NCBI GenBank assembly: GCA_017307285.1
Contig: JAFKFI010000063.1
Span: 24,308 to 88,307 of the forward strand
Source: Alphaproteobacteria bacterium
GTDB taxonomy: Bacteria; Pseudomonadota; Alphaproteobacteria; Acetobacterales; Acetobacteraceae
Direction of reading: 5' to 3'
DNA length: 64,000 nt
In this document: piece by piece, positions 26,762-35,635 of the stretch
How the letters are laid out: each line of letters begins with the position of its first letter
Position numbering within the stretch: the stretch's first letter is position 1
Position numbers and translations under genes: made by a program
Notes under the pieces: model-generated
What the model was told of the DNA's origin: nothing
Database searches by the model: none
What the model saw: only the letters and a program-made list of their open reading frames with translations

Positions 26762-27294
26762 GCGGTGGCTCCGGTGAGGCGGACGGGTGTGTGAGACCGG
26801 TCCAGCACGAATCGGGGAAGGCGAGCTCGGAAGCCGATTTCGTCGAAGCGCGCCTCCTTCGTCAACGGCGCCACGGCGGCGGCGCGGAGTAGAGAGGGAT
26901 GCAGCGCCGCGCCGCCACGCTCGAGGCGCAGCAGCCCGGTGGCCCAGCCCGCCCGCGCCAGCAAATCAACCAGGGCGAGCAGGCGCAGGCAGATCGACAA
27001 GCCGTACCAGCTGTTCATACCCACCGTGTGGTCCACCGCTCCGGCCCAGCACCGCGCGTCGCGATCCGACAGGGCGAGGTCGGTGACGCTGCCATCCTGT
27101 CGGCGGAAGCGGAAGCCGCGCACCGCCCCCCAGCGGCCCGACAGCGCGGCGTCGCGCGCTGCGTCCCAGCCAAGTTCGAGGTCGTGGCCGCGCACAGCCG
27201 GCAGCGCCTCGGGCGGGCGGTCGATCGCGTAGGTCAGCACCCCGTCCGGGCTCGTGCCGACCCGCACGGAGGGCGAGGTGTCGGAGCAATCCAT
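26758..27294 (-). CDS. Unknown 178-residue protein
   Basis: The frame from the ATG at 27294 begins MDCSDTSPSVRVGTSPDG and shows a beta-rich first half (WGAVRGFRFRRQDGSVTDLALSD), a helical CLRLLALVDLLARAGWA segment and a basic C-terminus. I recognise no domain or signal peptide. It is coupled to the downstream lipoprotein gene through an ATGA overlap and is divergent from the amidase across 70 bases. The longer frame upstream overlaps the amidase start and is rejected. Confidence 0.6.
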   Translation of the reverse strand: MDCSDTSPSVRVGTSPDGVLTYAIDRPPEALPAVRGHDLELGWDAARDAALSGRWGAVRGFRFRRQDGSVTDLALSDRDARCWAGAVDHTVGMNSWYGLSICLRLLALVDLLARAGWATGLLRLERGGAALHPSLLRAAAVAPLTKEARFDEIGFRARLPRFVLDRSHTPVRLTGATA

Positions 27295-27364
27295 CGCGGA
27301 AAGGATGGACCTGGAGCGCGGCCCGCGCCAGCCTGTATGCACCCGAGACAGGAGATCGCTTGCC

Positions 27365-28633
27365 ATGACCGATCCCAACCGCCTCAGCGCCACCGAGGCC
27401 GCCCGACTGATTGGTGCCGGCAAGCTCAGCCCGCGGGACCTCATGGAATCCTGCCTAGCCCGGATTGCCACCCGCGAGCCGGAGGTGCGGGCGTTCGCCC
27501 ATTTCGACCCCGACGCGGCTCGTCAGGCTGCACGGACGGCTCCGAGCGGCCCCCTTCAAGGGCTGCCGGTCGGAGTGAAGGACGTGCTGGACACCGCCGA
27601 TATGCCGTCGAGCTATGGCTCGCCGATCTGGGCGGGCTGGCGGCCCCGCGCCGATGCCGCCGCCGTCGCCTGGACCCGTGCCGCCGGGGGCGTGGTGGTC
27701 GGCAAGACCGTCACCACCGAGTTCGCCACGCGCAAGCCAGGCCCGACCGGCAACCCGCACAATTCGCGACATACACCTGGAGGATCGAGCAGCGGCTCGG
27801 CCGCCGGCGTGGCGGATTTCTTCTTTCCGCTGGCGTTCGGCTCGCAGACGGCGGGCAGCGTGATCCGCCCTGCGGCATTCTGCGGGGTGGTCGGCTACAA
27901 GCCGACCTTCGGCATGATCAGCCGGGTCGGCTCCAAGCTGATGTCGGACAGCCTCGACACGGTGGGCGTGATGGCGCGCAGCGTGGCCGATTGCGCGCTG
28001 TTCGCGTCCGCCGTCTCGGGCCGGCCGTTGGGCGACCCGGATGTGGCGCCCGGCCGGCCGCCATTCGTCGGCATCTGCCGCACCCATCTGTGGGACAAGG
28101 CGGATGCCGAGACCCAGGCGCTGCTCGAGCGCGTCGCCGACACGCTGGCGCGGGCCGGCGCCACGGTGGAAGATCGCGACCTTCCGCCCGAATGCGCGGC
28201 CCTCGAAATCGCCCATCCCATCGTGATGAACGTCGAGAGCGCGCGAGCGATGGGATGGGAGCTGGCGACGTCACGCGAGCGGATCAGCGACCAGCTGCTC
28301 GAGCGGCTGGATTTCGGCCTCGCGCAGACCGACCAGGCGGTGGTCGAAGCCTACGAGGTGTTCGCCCGCTCGCAGCAGGCGTTTCCGGCGGCGATCGACG
28401 GGCTCGACATTCTGCTCACCCCCTCCGCTCCCGGCGAGGCGCCCGCGGGTCTCGATTGGACCGGCGACCCGGTGTTCAACTTCATTTGGACCAGTCTGCA
28501 CGTGCCCTGCGTGACGGTGCCGGCGGGGACGGGGCGCAATGGGTTGCCGCTGGGCGTTCAGATCGTCGCGCGGTGGGGTGAGGACCGACAGGCACTCGCC
28601 TGGGCGCAATGGGTAGCGGCGGCGATCAGCTAG
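27365..28633 (+). CDS. Amidase signature family enzyme
   Basis: A 422-residue amidase: GLPVGVKDVLDT with catalytic Lys72, TPGGSSSGSAAG carrying the cis-Ser, and SQTAGSVIRPAAFCG with the nucleophilic Ser. The C-terminal PCVTVPAGTGRNGLPLGVQIVA is also typical. Members hydrolyse diverse amides, allophanate or Glu-tRNA amides; this length and isolated context argue against GatA. The ATG at 27365 follows AGGAGA. Confidence 0.93.
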   Translation: MTDPNRLSATEAARLIGAGKLSPRDLMESCLARIATREPEVRAFAHFDPDAARQAARTAPSGPLQGLPVGVKDVLDTADMPSSYGSPIWAGWRPRADAAAVAWTRAAGGVVVGKTVTTEFATRKPGPTGNPHNSRHTPGGSSSGSAAGVADFFFPLAFGSQTAGSVIRPAAFCGVVGYKPTFGMISRVGSKLMSDSLDTVGVMARSVADCALFASAVSGRPLGDPDVAPGRPPFVGICRTHLWDKADAETQALLERVADTLARAGATVEDRDLPPECAALEIAHPIVMNVESARAMGWELATSRERISDQLLERLDFGLAQTDQAVVEAYEVFARSQQAFPAAIDGLDILLTPSAPGEAPAGLDWTGDPVFNFIWTSLHVPCVTVPAGTGRNGLPLGVQIVARWGEDRQALAWAQWVAAAIS

Positions 28634-28693
28634 AGCACCCCAAAACGTGTAGGCCAGGCTCCGGCTGGGCGGGGTTCGGGACCGGCAAAATCT

Positions 28694-28722
28694 TTGACCG
28701 GCCCGCACCGCCCGCCTAAGCT
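28694..28722 (+). promoter_or_regulatory. Possible sigma-70-type promoter for the ABC importer operon
   Basis: TTGACC (28694-28699) and TAAGCT (28717-28722) are separated by 17 bases in the 166-base gap before the solute-binding protein gene. The -35 element matches the consensus at five of six positions, the -10 at three. Nothing else is evident in this gap. Read by eye only. Confidence 0.35.
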
Positions 28723-28805
28723 CGCTAGCAAAATAAAGCTGAGCTATTGGCCCGGGCACCACGAACCGGCGCGGGGATTTCGGCACACAGGGAAGGGGCA
28801 TGGCC

Positions 28806-30191
28806 ATGAATCGCATGGGCCGCCGTTCGGTGTTGCGTGGATCGCTCGGCTTGGCGGCATCAGGCAGTTTGAGTATGCCGCACATCGCCCGTGCCGCGGC
28901 GACCACCGCGACCGTGTGGCAGACGCAGGGGTTCGTCCCAGCCGAGGACGAGGCGATCCGCAAGGTGGTCGCGGACTACCAGAAGGCCAGCGGCAACAAG
29001 CTCGAACTCACCATTACGCCGTTCCTCGCGCTAATGCAGAAGACCGTCTCGGCGCTGACCACTGGCGACGTGCCCGACGTGGTCTCGATGGACGCGCCCG
29101 ATACGCTGCTGTCGCAGAACGCCTGGGACGACAAGCTGCTCGACGTGAGCGACGTGGTCGAGACCCAGAAATCGGTGCTGAGCCCGTCGGCGCTGCTCTA
29201 TTCCTACGTCTACAATAATGCCACGAAGAAGCGTGCCTATTACTTCGTGCCGTACAAGATGTCGGCCATCCCGTTCCACGTCTGGGGCAGCCTGGTCGAG
29301 AAGGCGGGCTACAAGCTTTCCGATGCACCCAAGACTTGGGACGCGTTTTGGGACTTCTTCAAGCCGATGCAAGCCAAGCTGCGCGCCAAGGGCATGCGGC
29401 GCGTCTACTCGCTCGGACTGCAACTCACCACGGTGGGGCCGAACGACGGCAACGGCGTGTTCTATGGCTTCCTGATCGCCAATGGCGGCAAGGATATCGT
29501 CACCCCTGACGGCAAGCTGCACACCAATGACCCGGCGGTGCGGCAGGCGGCGATCAAGTCGGTGGCTTACATGACGCAGGCGGTGAAGGACGGCTACGTG
29601 CCGCCGGAGGTGCTGAGCTGGAGCGACGCCGACGACAACAACGCCTACCACGAAAAGCTGATCGTCATGGATTTCGACGGCACGATCTCGACCGAGCTCG
29701 CGCTGTACCACGACAAGCAGCTGTATCTGCACGAAATGGTGACACTCGGGCTGCCGCTCGGCAATGACGGCAAGCCGATCCCGGCGCAGGTCGGCGCCGG
29801 CGGCGGGTTCATCCCGAAGGGCGCCAAGAACGTCCCCGTGGCCAAGGATTTCCTGAAATACATCCTGCAGCCGAAGGTCCAGAGCGAATACCTCAAGAAC
29901 GGGCTCGGCCGCTGGGTGACGACGGTGCCGTCGGTGGTGAAGGACGATCCGTGGTGGCTCGACCCCTCCGATCCGCACCGGGCGCCGTACGTGAGGGAGA
30001 CGCTGCTCGGGCCCACCATCCCGGTCTACAACGCCTACAACCCGGCCTGGGGCCGCGTCTCGGCGGAGCAGCTCTGGGGCCAAGCTTTTGCCGCCGTCGT
30101 GAAGGACGGCGCGACACCGGAGGCGGCGCTTGACAAGGCGTTCAAGCGCGCCGAAGCCATCTTCGCGCAATACCCGATCTCCGTAAGCTGA
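28806..30191 (+). CDS. Extracellular solute-binding protein, family 1 (sugar ABC importer)
   Basis: A 461-residue binding protein with a twin-arginine-like leader (GRRSVLRGSLGLAASG, cleaved after ARA) and the mixed fold of family 1 proteins (TVWQTQGF..., DVPDVVSMDAPDTLL, GGGFIPKGAKN with C-terminal AKDFLKYILQ). The ATG at 28806 is spaced 7 bases from GGAAGGGG; the ATG at 28800 is too close. Two MalF/MalG-type permeases follow, so a sugar, polyol or glycerophosphodiester is a likely ligand. Confidence 0.92.
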   Translation: MNRMGRRSVLRGSLGLAASGSLSMPHIARAAATTATVWQTQGFVPAEDEAIRKVVADYQKASGNKLELTITPFLALMQKTVSALTTGDVPDVVSMDAPDTLLSQNAWDDKLLDVSDVVETQKSVLSPSALLYSYVYNNATKKRAYYFVPYKMSAIPFHVWGSLVEKAGYKLSDAPKTWDAFWDFFKPMQAKLRAKGMRRVYSLGLQLTTVGPNDGNGVFYGFLIANGGKDIVTPDGKLHTNDPAVRQAAIKSVAYMTQAVKDGYVPPEVLSWSDADDNNAYHEKLIVMDFDGTISTELALYHDKQLYLHEMVTLGLPLGNDGKPIPAQVGAGGGFIPKGAKNVPVAKDFLKYILQPKVQSEYLKNGLGRWVTTVPSVVKDDPWWLDPSDPHRAPYVRETLLGPTIPVYNAYNPAWGRVSAEQLWGQAFAAVVKDGATPEAALDKAFKRAEAIFAQYPISVS

Positions 30192-30201
30192 CGAGGCGAG
30201 C

Positions 30202-31125
30202 ATGAGCGTCACGCAGCAGACCGTCGCGGTCGGTCCGCCGCGAACCGAGCGGCACGGCAGCGCGGGCGCCTGGTTCGGCGGCATTCACGGAACCGAGCTC
30301 GCCTGGGCCGCCGCGTTCGCGCTGCCCTATGTCGCGGTGTTCCTCGCCTTCGTGGTCTATCCGGTCGCCTACGGCCTGTGGCTCGGCAGCCAGCCGGCGC
30401 TGTATAGGGAGCTGTTCGCCGACCCGGTGTATCTGCGCGCCGTGCTCAACACCGTCCTGTTCGTCGGGATCGGCGTCAACGTGAAGATGGCGCTCGCCTT
30501 CCTGCTGTCCGGCTTCTTCTTGCGCAAGAGCTGGTGGACCAAGGGCCTGCTGGTCATCTTCATCCTGCCCTGGGCGACACCGGCGCTGCCGGCCTTCCTG
30601 TCGATCCACTGGCTGCTGAACGGCCAGTGGGGCCTGCTCAACAACGCCCTGTATATGCTGTTCGACATCGATGGGCCGATCTGGCTCAACTCGCGCTGGC
30701 TCGGGCTCGGCTCCAACATCGTCGCCTATATCTGGAAATGGATGCCGTTCTGGACGGTTATTTTCTTGGCCGGGCGCATGGCGATACCGCAGGAGCTTTA
30801 CGAGGCTGCGGACGTGGACGGGGACGGTGCGACCGGTTATCGCCGCTTCATGCACGTCACCTGTCCGCTGCTCGCCACACTTTACCTCGTCTGTACTCTG
30901 CTCTCGACCATCTGGACGTTGGGCGATTTCAGCACGGTGTATTTCGTCTCGGGCGGCGGCCCGGCGATGTCGACCGAGGTGCTGGCGACACTCGGCATCC
31001 GCGACGCCTTCGTCCTGGCTCAGCCGCATCTTGGCGTGGCGGCGGTGATGTCGGCGTTGCCCGTATTGATCCCCATTGTCGTGCTGCTGATGCACAAGCT
31101 GCGCACCTCGGAGGTGCAGCTGTGA
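30202..31125 (+). CDS. Sugar ABC transporter permease (MalF/UgpA type)
   Basis: A 307-residue inner-membrane protein with six predicted helices and the EAA loop in QELYEAADVDGDGATGYRRF that contacts the ATPase. It starts 10 bases after the binding-protein gene with GAGGCGAG upstream. The stop overlaps the GTG of the second permease. Confidence 0.94.
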   Translation: MSVTQQTVAVGPPRTERHGSAGAWFGGIHGTELAWAAAFALPYVAVFLAFVVYPVAYGLWLGSQPALYRELFADPVYLRAVLNTVLFVGIGVNVKMALAFLLSGFFLRKSWWTKGLLVIFILPWATPALPAFLSIHWLLNGQWGLLNNALYMLFDIDGPIWLNSRWLGLGSNIVAYIWKWMPFWTVIFLAGRMAIPQELYEAADVDGDGATGYRRFMHVTCPLLATLYLVCTLLSTIWTLGDFSTVYFVSGGGPAMSTEVLATLGIRDAFVLAQPHLGVAAVMSALPVLIPIVVLLMHKLRTSEVQL

Positions 31126-32009
31126 GCGCCTCGCTGGTTGCCGCCCGGCGGCCCAGGCGGCCGCGCTATCGGTTGCGGCGAGTGATCGCCGAGGCGGCGG
31201 CGAGCGCGCTCGCCATCGTCCTGGTGATCTGGTCGGTCGGGCCGATCTACAACATGGTGCTGATCGCGCTCGACGCGCACGGGGACGTGTTCAGCGACGC
31301 AATCTGGCCGCCTGCGCCGACGCTCGAGAGCTTCCGCATCGTCGTGACCGAGGGCTACTGGTACCTTGAGAATTTCTGGCGCCAGTACGGCAACAGCCTC
31401 TATGTCGGCCTCTCGACCATGTTTCTCACCCTGCTCATCGGCTCGCTGGTGAGCTTCACCGTGGGGCGGATGCGGGTGCGGCGGGGCTGGGTGCTGACCA
31501 ACGCCGCGCTGCTGACCTACGTGATCCCGGCCTCGTTCCTCGCTATCCCGTTCTACCGGATCATGCAGAGCTACGGCCTCGCCAACAACGCGTGGTCGGT
31601 GATCGCCGCCGAGGTGACGTTCGCGACGCCGTACGCCATCTTCATCTTCCAGCAATACGGGAAGTCGATCCCGATCGAGCTCGACGAATCCGCGCGCATC
31701 GACGGGGCGACGCCGTTGCAGGTCTATCTGCGCATCTATCTGCCGCTGATGGCGCCGGCGTTGGTCGCGGTCGGCACGTACGCGCTGCTGCTCGCCTGGA
31801 ACGAGTATCTTTACCAGTTCCTGCTGCTCTCCTCTCCGGCCAGCATGACGGTGCCGGTGGCGCTGGCGCAGTTCCTCAACAGCGACGAGGCGCCGTGGAA
31901 CTACATGATGGCCACCGCCATCATCTACGCGCTGCCGCCGATCGCGATCTATTACCTGTTCCGCCGCCACATGGCCGCGGGGCTGACGATGGGTGGGGTG
32001 AAGGGCTGA
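31122..32009 (+). CDS. Sugar ABC transporter permease (MalG/UgpE type)
   Basis: A 295-residue permease with six predicted helices and an EAA-type loop (IELDESARIDGATPLQVY). The GTG start at 31122 overlaps the previous stop as GTGA, giving an N-terminus with a basic RRPRRPRYRLRR patch before the first helix. No ATPase gene follows on this strand; the next gene is on the opposite strand, 8 bases on. Confidence 0.93.
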   Translation: MSASLVAARRPRRPRYRLRRVIAEAAASALAIVLVIWSVGPIYNMVLIALDAHGDVFSDAIWPPAPTLESFRIVVTEGYWYLENFWRQYGNSLYVGLSTMFLTLLIGSLVSFTVGRMRVRRGWVLTNAALLTYVIPASFLAIPFYRIMQSYGLANNAWSVIAAEVTFATPYAIFIFQQYGKSIPIELDESARIDGATPLQVYLRIYLPLMAPALVAVGTYALLLAWNEYLYQFLLLSSPASMTVPVALAQFLNSDEAPWNYMMATAIIYALPPIAIYYLFRRHMAAGLTMGGVKG

Positions 32010-32017
32010 GGCGCCCG

Positions 32018-32920
32018 TCAGCGGAGCAACAAGCTGCGTAGGCGCTCCCGCCCGGCGGCGCCCGCCTCCAGGCTCCAGGCGTTGACGATCGCGAGGCGAA
32101 AACCGCCTGGGGGCATCGAGTGATGCGCCGCTGCTTTGTCCTCATGGAAGGTGATCTGCACGCTCGACACGCCCGGCACGGCGCGCACTTCCTCGACCAG
32201 GCCTGACGGTGGGTGGCGGTATTCGCGGTCATGCGGGCCGAATAGCACCACGCTGTATCCATCGGCCCGCGCGCTGTCGTCGAACGACCAGTGTTCCGTC
32301 TCGTACAGCCGGATCACCGCTTCGACCCAGCCGCGACCATAGAGATCGGGCCATTGATCGGCGAACCGCAGATGCGCCTCGATGATGCGTCCACCGATCG
32401 TCTCGAAATTGGCCATCCCCGTGTAGCCGGGGAGATTCCGCGCCGCCCAGTCGCCGCAATACTCCTCCAGTGCAGGCCGATGCGCCGCCGCGATGTGCCA
32501 ATGGTCGAACGTGCCGCCCGGCGCCGTCTCGCCGGTCGCGTGGCGCCACCATCGGGCCTCGCCATTCACCAGCGCGACGTCGGTGCTGACGTGATCGCCG
32601 GTGAGCAAGGTGGACCAGAAATGCCCGCCGGTGAGCGCGGCGGCGTATTCCGTCGCGTCGGCGATCGGCCGGCTCCCGGCGCCCATGCCGCGCAGGTTGA
32701 TGATCGGCTTGGAGAACACCGGAAAGCTCGGCGGCATCACTCCATGCGGCGCGGCGTCGAGGCCCTGCGACAAGGCGACGGCGAGCTTGTCGTAGATCCA
32801 GCGATGCTCGGGATACCAGCACCACGCATCGGCATCCTCGGTCGGCACGCGCACGTGGTCGGGGCAGGGGATGCCGTCGAAATACTGCATCCGCCACGGA
32901 TCGGCCTCGCAGACCGGCAT
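32018..32920 (-). CDS. Unknown protein at the end of the molybdoenzyme maturation operon
   Basis: A 300-residue soluble protein, rich in Trp, His and aromatic residues (WCWYPEHRWIYDK, GGHFWSTLL, GGTFDHWHIAAAH). The segment ANFETIGGRIIEAHLRFADQWPDLYG recalls the ATP-grasp end motif in which Glu/Asn/Arg bind Mg-ATP; this resemblance is weak. Its ATG shares one base with the TGA of the molybdopterin-binding/MocA-like gene (TGATG), so it is almost certainly translated with that operon. I do not recognise the family. Confidence 0.75.
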   Translation of the reverse strand: MPVCEADPWRMQYFDGIPCPDHVRVPTEDADAWCWYPEHRWIYDKLAVALSQGLDAAPHGVMPPSFPVFSKPIINLRGMGAGSRPIADATEYAAALTGGHFWSTLLTGDHVSTDVALVNGEARWWRHATGETAPGGTFDHWHIAAAHRPALEEYCGDWAARNLPGYTGMANFETIGGRIIEAHLRFADQWPDLYGRGWVEAVIRLYETEHWSFDDSARADGYSVVLFGPHDREYRHPPSGLVEEVRAVPGVSSVQITFHEDKAAAHHSMPPGGFRLAIVNAWSLEAGAAGRERLRSLLLR

Positions 32921-34611
32921 CAGCCCGGCTCCGTGACCGTGGCGATCTGTCCCGTCTCGATTCCGGGCGGCCGCAGCCGGCCCGGCAAGGTGGCGAGTTC
33001 TTCCGTGGTGTCGAAGTCGCGCAATACGGCGTCTTCCGCGACCTCGACCTCGGCGAGCGCGTCGGTGTGGCGGGCGAGTAGGAAGCGGGCGCCGCTATCG
33101 CCCGAAATTTGCAGGATCTCCGGGAAGAACCGCTTGTCCCACAGCATCGGATTGCCCTGCTTGCCGCGGAATGTCGGCAGCACGATGAGCCGGTTGTCGT
33201 CGGGGCTGTAGGCGGCGAGCAGCCGGTCGATGATCCGTCCCGTGACCAGCGGCATGTCGCCCAAGCAGACGATCGCGGCGGCGCATTCCGGCGGCACCGC
33301 GGCAATGCCGGCCTTGAGACTGGCGGACAGCCCCTCGGCATAATCTGCCGCATGAACGAAGCGCACCGGCTTGCCGGCAAGCGCTTGCTCGACCTGCTCG
33401 GCCTGATGGCCCGTGACCACCAGAATCGGCCGCGCCCGGCTGGAGAGCACGTTGTCGACGACGCGGGCGATCATCGGCTTGCCGGTGCGGTCCGTGACCA
33501 GCAGCTTGTTGTGCGGCGCCATCCGCCGCGAGCGGCCAGCGGCCAGCACGACCGCCGCGATGGTCGGCGCGGCCTTCGGTGCGGCGCCGACCCGCGGCGT
33601 CGCCGGCGCCTTCTCGCGCGGCAGCGGTCGGGATTCGATTTCCATGAGCAATCCGCCAATGCCCATGCGGCCGATCTCACGCGAGCCCACCGGCAGCCCG
33701 GCGAACAGCCGGGGCAGCACGAAATCGAAGCCGTTGAGCTTGGGGCTGCGGGCGCAGCCGGGCAAAACCAGCGCCGGCCGCGTACCGATCCGTCCCAGGC
33801 AGATGAGGTTTCCCGGATCGACCGGCATCCCGAAATGCAGGATCTCGCCGCCGGCGCGCACGATGCCCGCCGGCCCCACGTCGCGGCGATCCACTACCGC
33901 CGAGGCACCGATCACCAGCAGCATTTCCGCACCTTGCGCCACGAGCTTGTCGAGCGCTTCGGCGATCGCCGGTTCTTCGTGCGGCGTGCGGAGCGTGGGC
34001 AGCAACTCGCCGGTGAGCGCCGTCACCCGCGCTTCAGTCACCGCGATGGTCTTCTCGGTGACGCTCTCTTTGAGGCCCGGAAGCTGCGTCGCGACCAGCC
34101 CGACCTTCAGCGGCCGGAATGGATGGAGGGTCAGCGCCGGCGGTCCCTGGCGCGCGAGCGCCACCGCAACGTCGAGCAGCGCGCCCGGCACGGCAAAAGG
34201 AATAACCTTGATGGTCGCCACCATGTCCCGCGCCGCGACCACGCTGTAGTCGTGCAGCGTGCCGACGGTGAGGCTCTCGTCTACCGCATTGATGCGCTCG
34301 ATCTTCTCGCGAGCAACGCGCAGCACTCCCGGCGCCTCGGCAGTCAGGTTCACTCGGCCGGTCCCGGCGCGGGAGCGGGCGAGCAACGGCCCGACGAACG
34401 GCTCGGCGAGGCGGTCGGCGCAGATGTCCTCCGGCACGTCGCCGGGCTCGAGCCGGGCGGCGATCACCTCGGCCATGCCGGCATCGCGCAGTGCTCCGAT
34501 CGCCGCCTCGTCGAGCACCGAGCCCTTGCGGATCACCCGATCCGGCAGCCGCGTGGTGTGCGCCATGATCGCACCCCGAGCCTCCGCGAGAGGGGTAGGG
34601 CCGAACCTCAT
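32920..34611 (-). CDS. Fusion of molybdopterin-binding domain and MocA-like nucleotidyltransferase
   Basis: A 563-residue protein. Residues 1 to about 345 resemble the MoaB/Mog/MoeA molybdopterin-binding fold (LVIGASAVVDRRDVGPAGI, a LPGCARSPKLNGFDFVLPRL region). Residues about 350-563 are a MobA/MocA-type nucleotidyltransferase with AAVVLAAGRSRRMAPHNKLL, LGDMPLVTG with the metal Asp, and FRGKQGNPMLW. The fusion should insert molybdenum and/or add CMP (or GMP) to the cofactor of xanthine-oxidase-family enzymes. It overlaps xdhC by 4 bases. Confidence 0.9.
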   Translation of the reverse strand: MRFGPTPLAEARGAIMAHTTRLPDRVIRKGSVLDEAAIGALRDAGMAEVIAARLEPGDVPEDICADRLAEPFVGPLLARSRAGTGRVNLTAEAPGVLRVAREKIERINAVDESLTVGTLHDYSVVAARDMVATIKVIPFAVPGALLDVAVALARQGPPALTLHPFRPLKVGLVATQLPGLKESVTEKTIAVTEARVTALTGELLPTLRTPHEEPAIAEALDKLVAQGAEMLLVIGASAVVDRRDVGPAGIVRAGGEILHFGMPVDPGNLICLGRIGTRPALVLPGCARSPKLNGFDFVLPRLFAGLPVGSREIGRMGIGGLLMEIESRPLPREKAPATPRVGAAPKAAPTIAAVVLAAGRSRRMAPHNKLLVTDRTGKPMIARVVDNVLSSRARPILVVTGHQAEQVEQALAGKPVRFVHAADYAEGLSASLKAGIAAVPPECAAAIVCLGDMPLVTGRIIDRLLAAYSPDDNRLIVLPTFRGKQGNPMLWDKRFFPEILQISGDSGARFLLARHTDALAEVEVAEDAVLRDFDTTEELATLPGRLRPPGIETGQIATVTEPG

Positions 34612-35312
34612 GCCGCCTGCTTGTGCATGTAGGAGAGCGAGGCGCCACGACGCACGGCGACCAGCTCGGCGACGATGGAGAGCGCGATCTCCGGCGCCGT
34701 CACCGCCTCAATATCAAGCCCAACCGGCCCCTTGATACGGGCGAGCGAGGCGTCGTCGTGTCCCAGCTCGCGCAATCGGCCGAGCCGTGCCGCATGGGTG
34801 CGCCGCGAGCCGAGCGAGCCGATGTAGAAGGCGTTCGACTTCAACGCCCGGTCTAGCGCCGGATCGTCGAGCTTGGGGTCGTGCGTGAGCGTCACCACCG
34901 CCGTCCGGGCATCTGGCTTCAGCGCGTCCAGTGCCTCGTCCGGCCACTCGCTGGAGATCGTCACGTTGGGAAACCGCTCGTCCGAGGCAAAGGAGCGGCG
35001 CGGGTCCACCACGGTCACGGCGAAGCCGATCTGCTCAGCGAACGGCACCAGCGCCTGCGCGATGTGCACGGCACCAACGACGATGAGCCGCAGCGGGGTG
35101 TTATGGACCTGCAGGAACACATCGCCGTCGCCGGTCTTGATCGTGCGGCTCTTGTCCTCGCGCAACGCTGTGGCGGCTGCCTCATTGAGCGCCGCCGGCC
35201 GCGCCGGGTCGGGCAGGAGGAACTGCTCGCCGCCGGGCAGCATGGTGGCCAGCACCACCGGCCTTGTCTCGCGCTTGGCGGCCTCGATGGCGGCCAGCAG
35301 CTCGGGTGTCAC
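34608..35312 (-). CDS. xdhC: XdhC-type molybdoenzyme maturation protein
   Basis: A 234-residue protein with a Rossmann-like domain: LIVVGAVHIAQALVPFAEQIGFAVTVVDPR, then TAVVTLTHDPKLDDPAL, YIGSLGSRRTHAAR and the C-terminal IKGPVGLDIEAVTAPEIALSI. XdhC binds sulfurated Mo cofactor and loads it into Mo-hydroxylases. It overlaps the CoxI-like N-domain gene upstream by 4 bases; together they make up a full-length XdhC split in two. Confidence 0.93.
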   Translation of the reverse strand: MTPELLAAIEAAKRETRPVVLATMLPGGEQFLLPDPARPAALNEAAATALREDKSRTIKTGDGDVFLQVHNTPLRLIVVGAVHIAQALVPFAEQIGFAVTVVDPRRSFASDERFPNVTISSEWPDEALDALKPDARTAVVTLTHDPKLDDPALDRALKSNAFYIGSLGSRRTHAARLGRLRELGHDDASLARIKGPVGLDIEAVTAPEIALSIVAELVAVRRGASLSYMHKQAA

Positions 35313-35635
35313 GTCAGCTTCTCCACGAACACCTTCACCTTACCGCCGCAGGCGAGCCCGACTTCCCAGGCACGCTCGTTGGTCACGCCGAAATCGAGCA
35401 GCTGCGGGCTGCCGGTGTCGATCGTCTTCATGGCGGCCTCGGCGACCGCGCCCTCGATGCAACCACCGCTCACCGAGCCGGCCATCTTGCCGGATTTCGT
35501 CACCGCCATCTGGCTGCCGGCCGGGCGCGGCGAGCTGCCCCAGGCTTCCGTCACCGTGGCGAGCGCCACCTGCTCCCCGGCGGCGCGCCAGTTGGCGGCG
35601 ACGGACAACACGTCTTCGGCTTCGAGCAAACTCAT
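35309..35635 (-). CDS. XdhC/CoxI N-terminal domain protein
   Basis: A 108-residue protein matching only the N-terminal XdhC_CoxI domain: ALATVTEAWGSSPRPAGSQMAV, GKMAGSVSGGCIEGAV and VGLACGGKVKVFVE, including the conserved CGG near the end. It couples by ATGA overlaps to coxE upstream and xdhC downstream. In other bacteria this domain is fused to the Rossmann part; here it is separate. Confidence 0.92.
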   Translation of the reverse strand: MSLLEAEDVLSVAANWRAAGEQVALATVTEAWGSSPRPAGSQMAVTKSGKMAGSVSGGCIEGAVAEAAMKTIDTGSPQLLDFGVTNERAWEVGLACGGKVKVFVEKLT

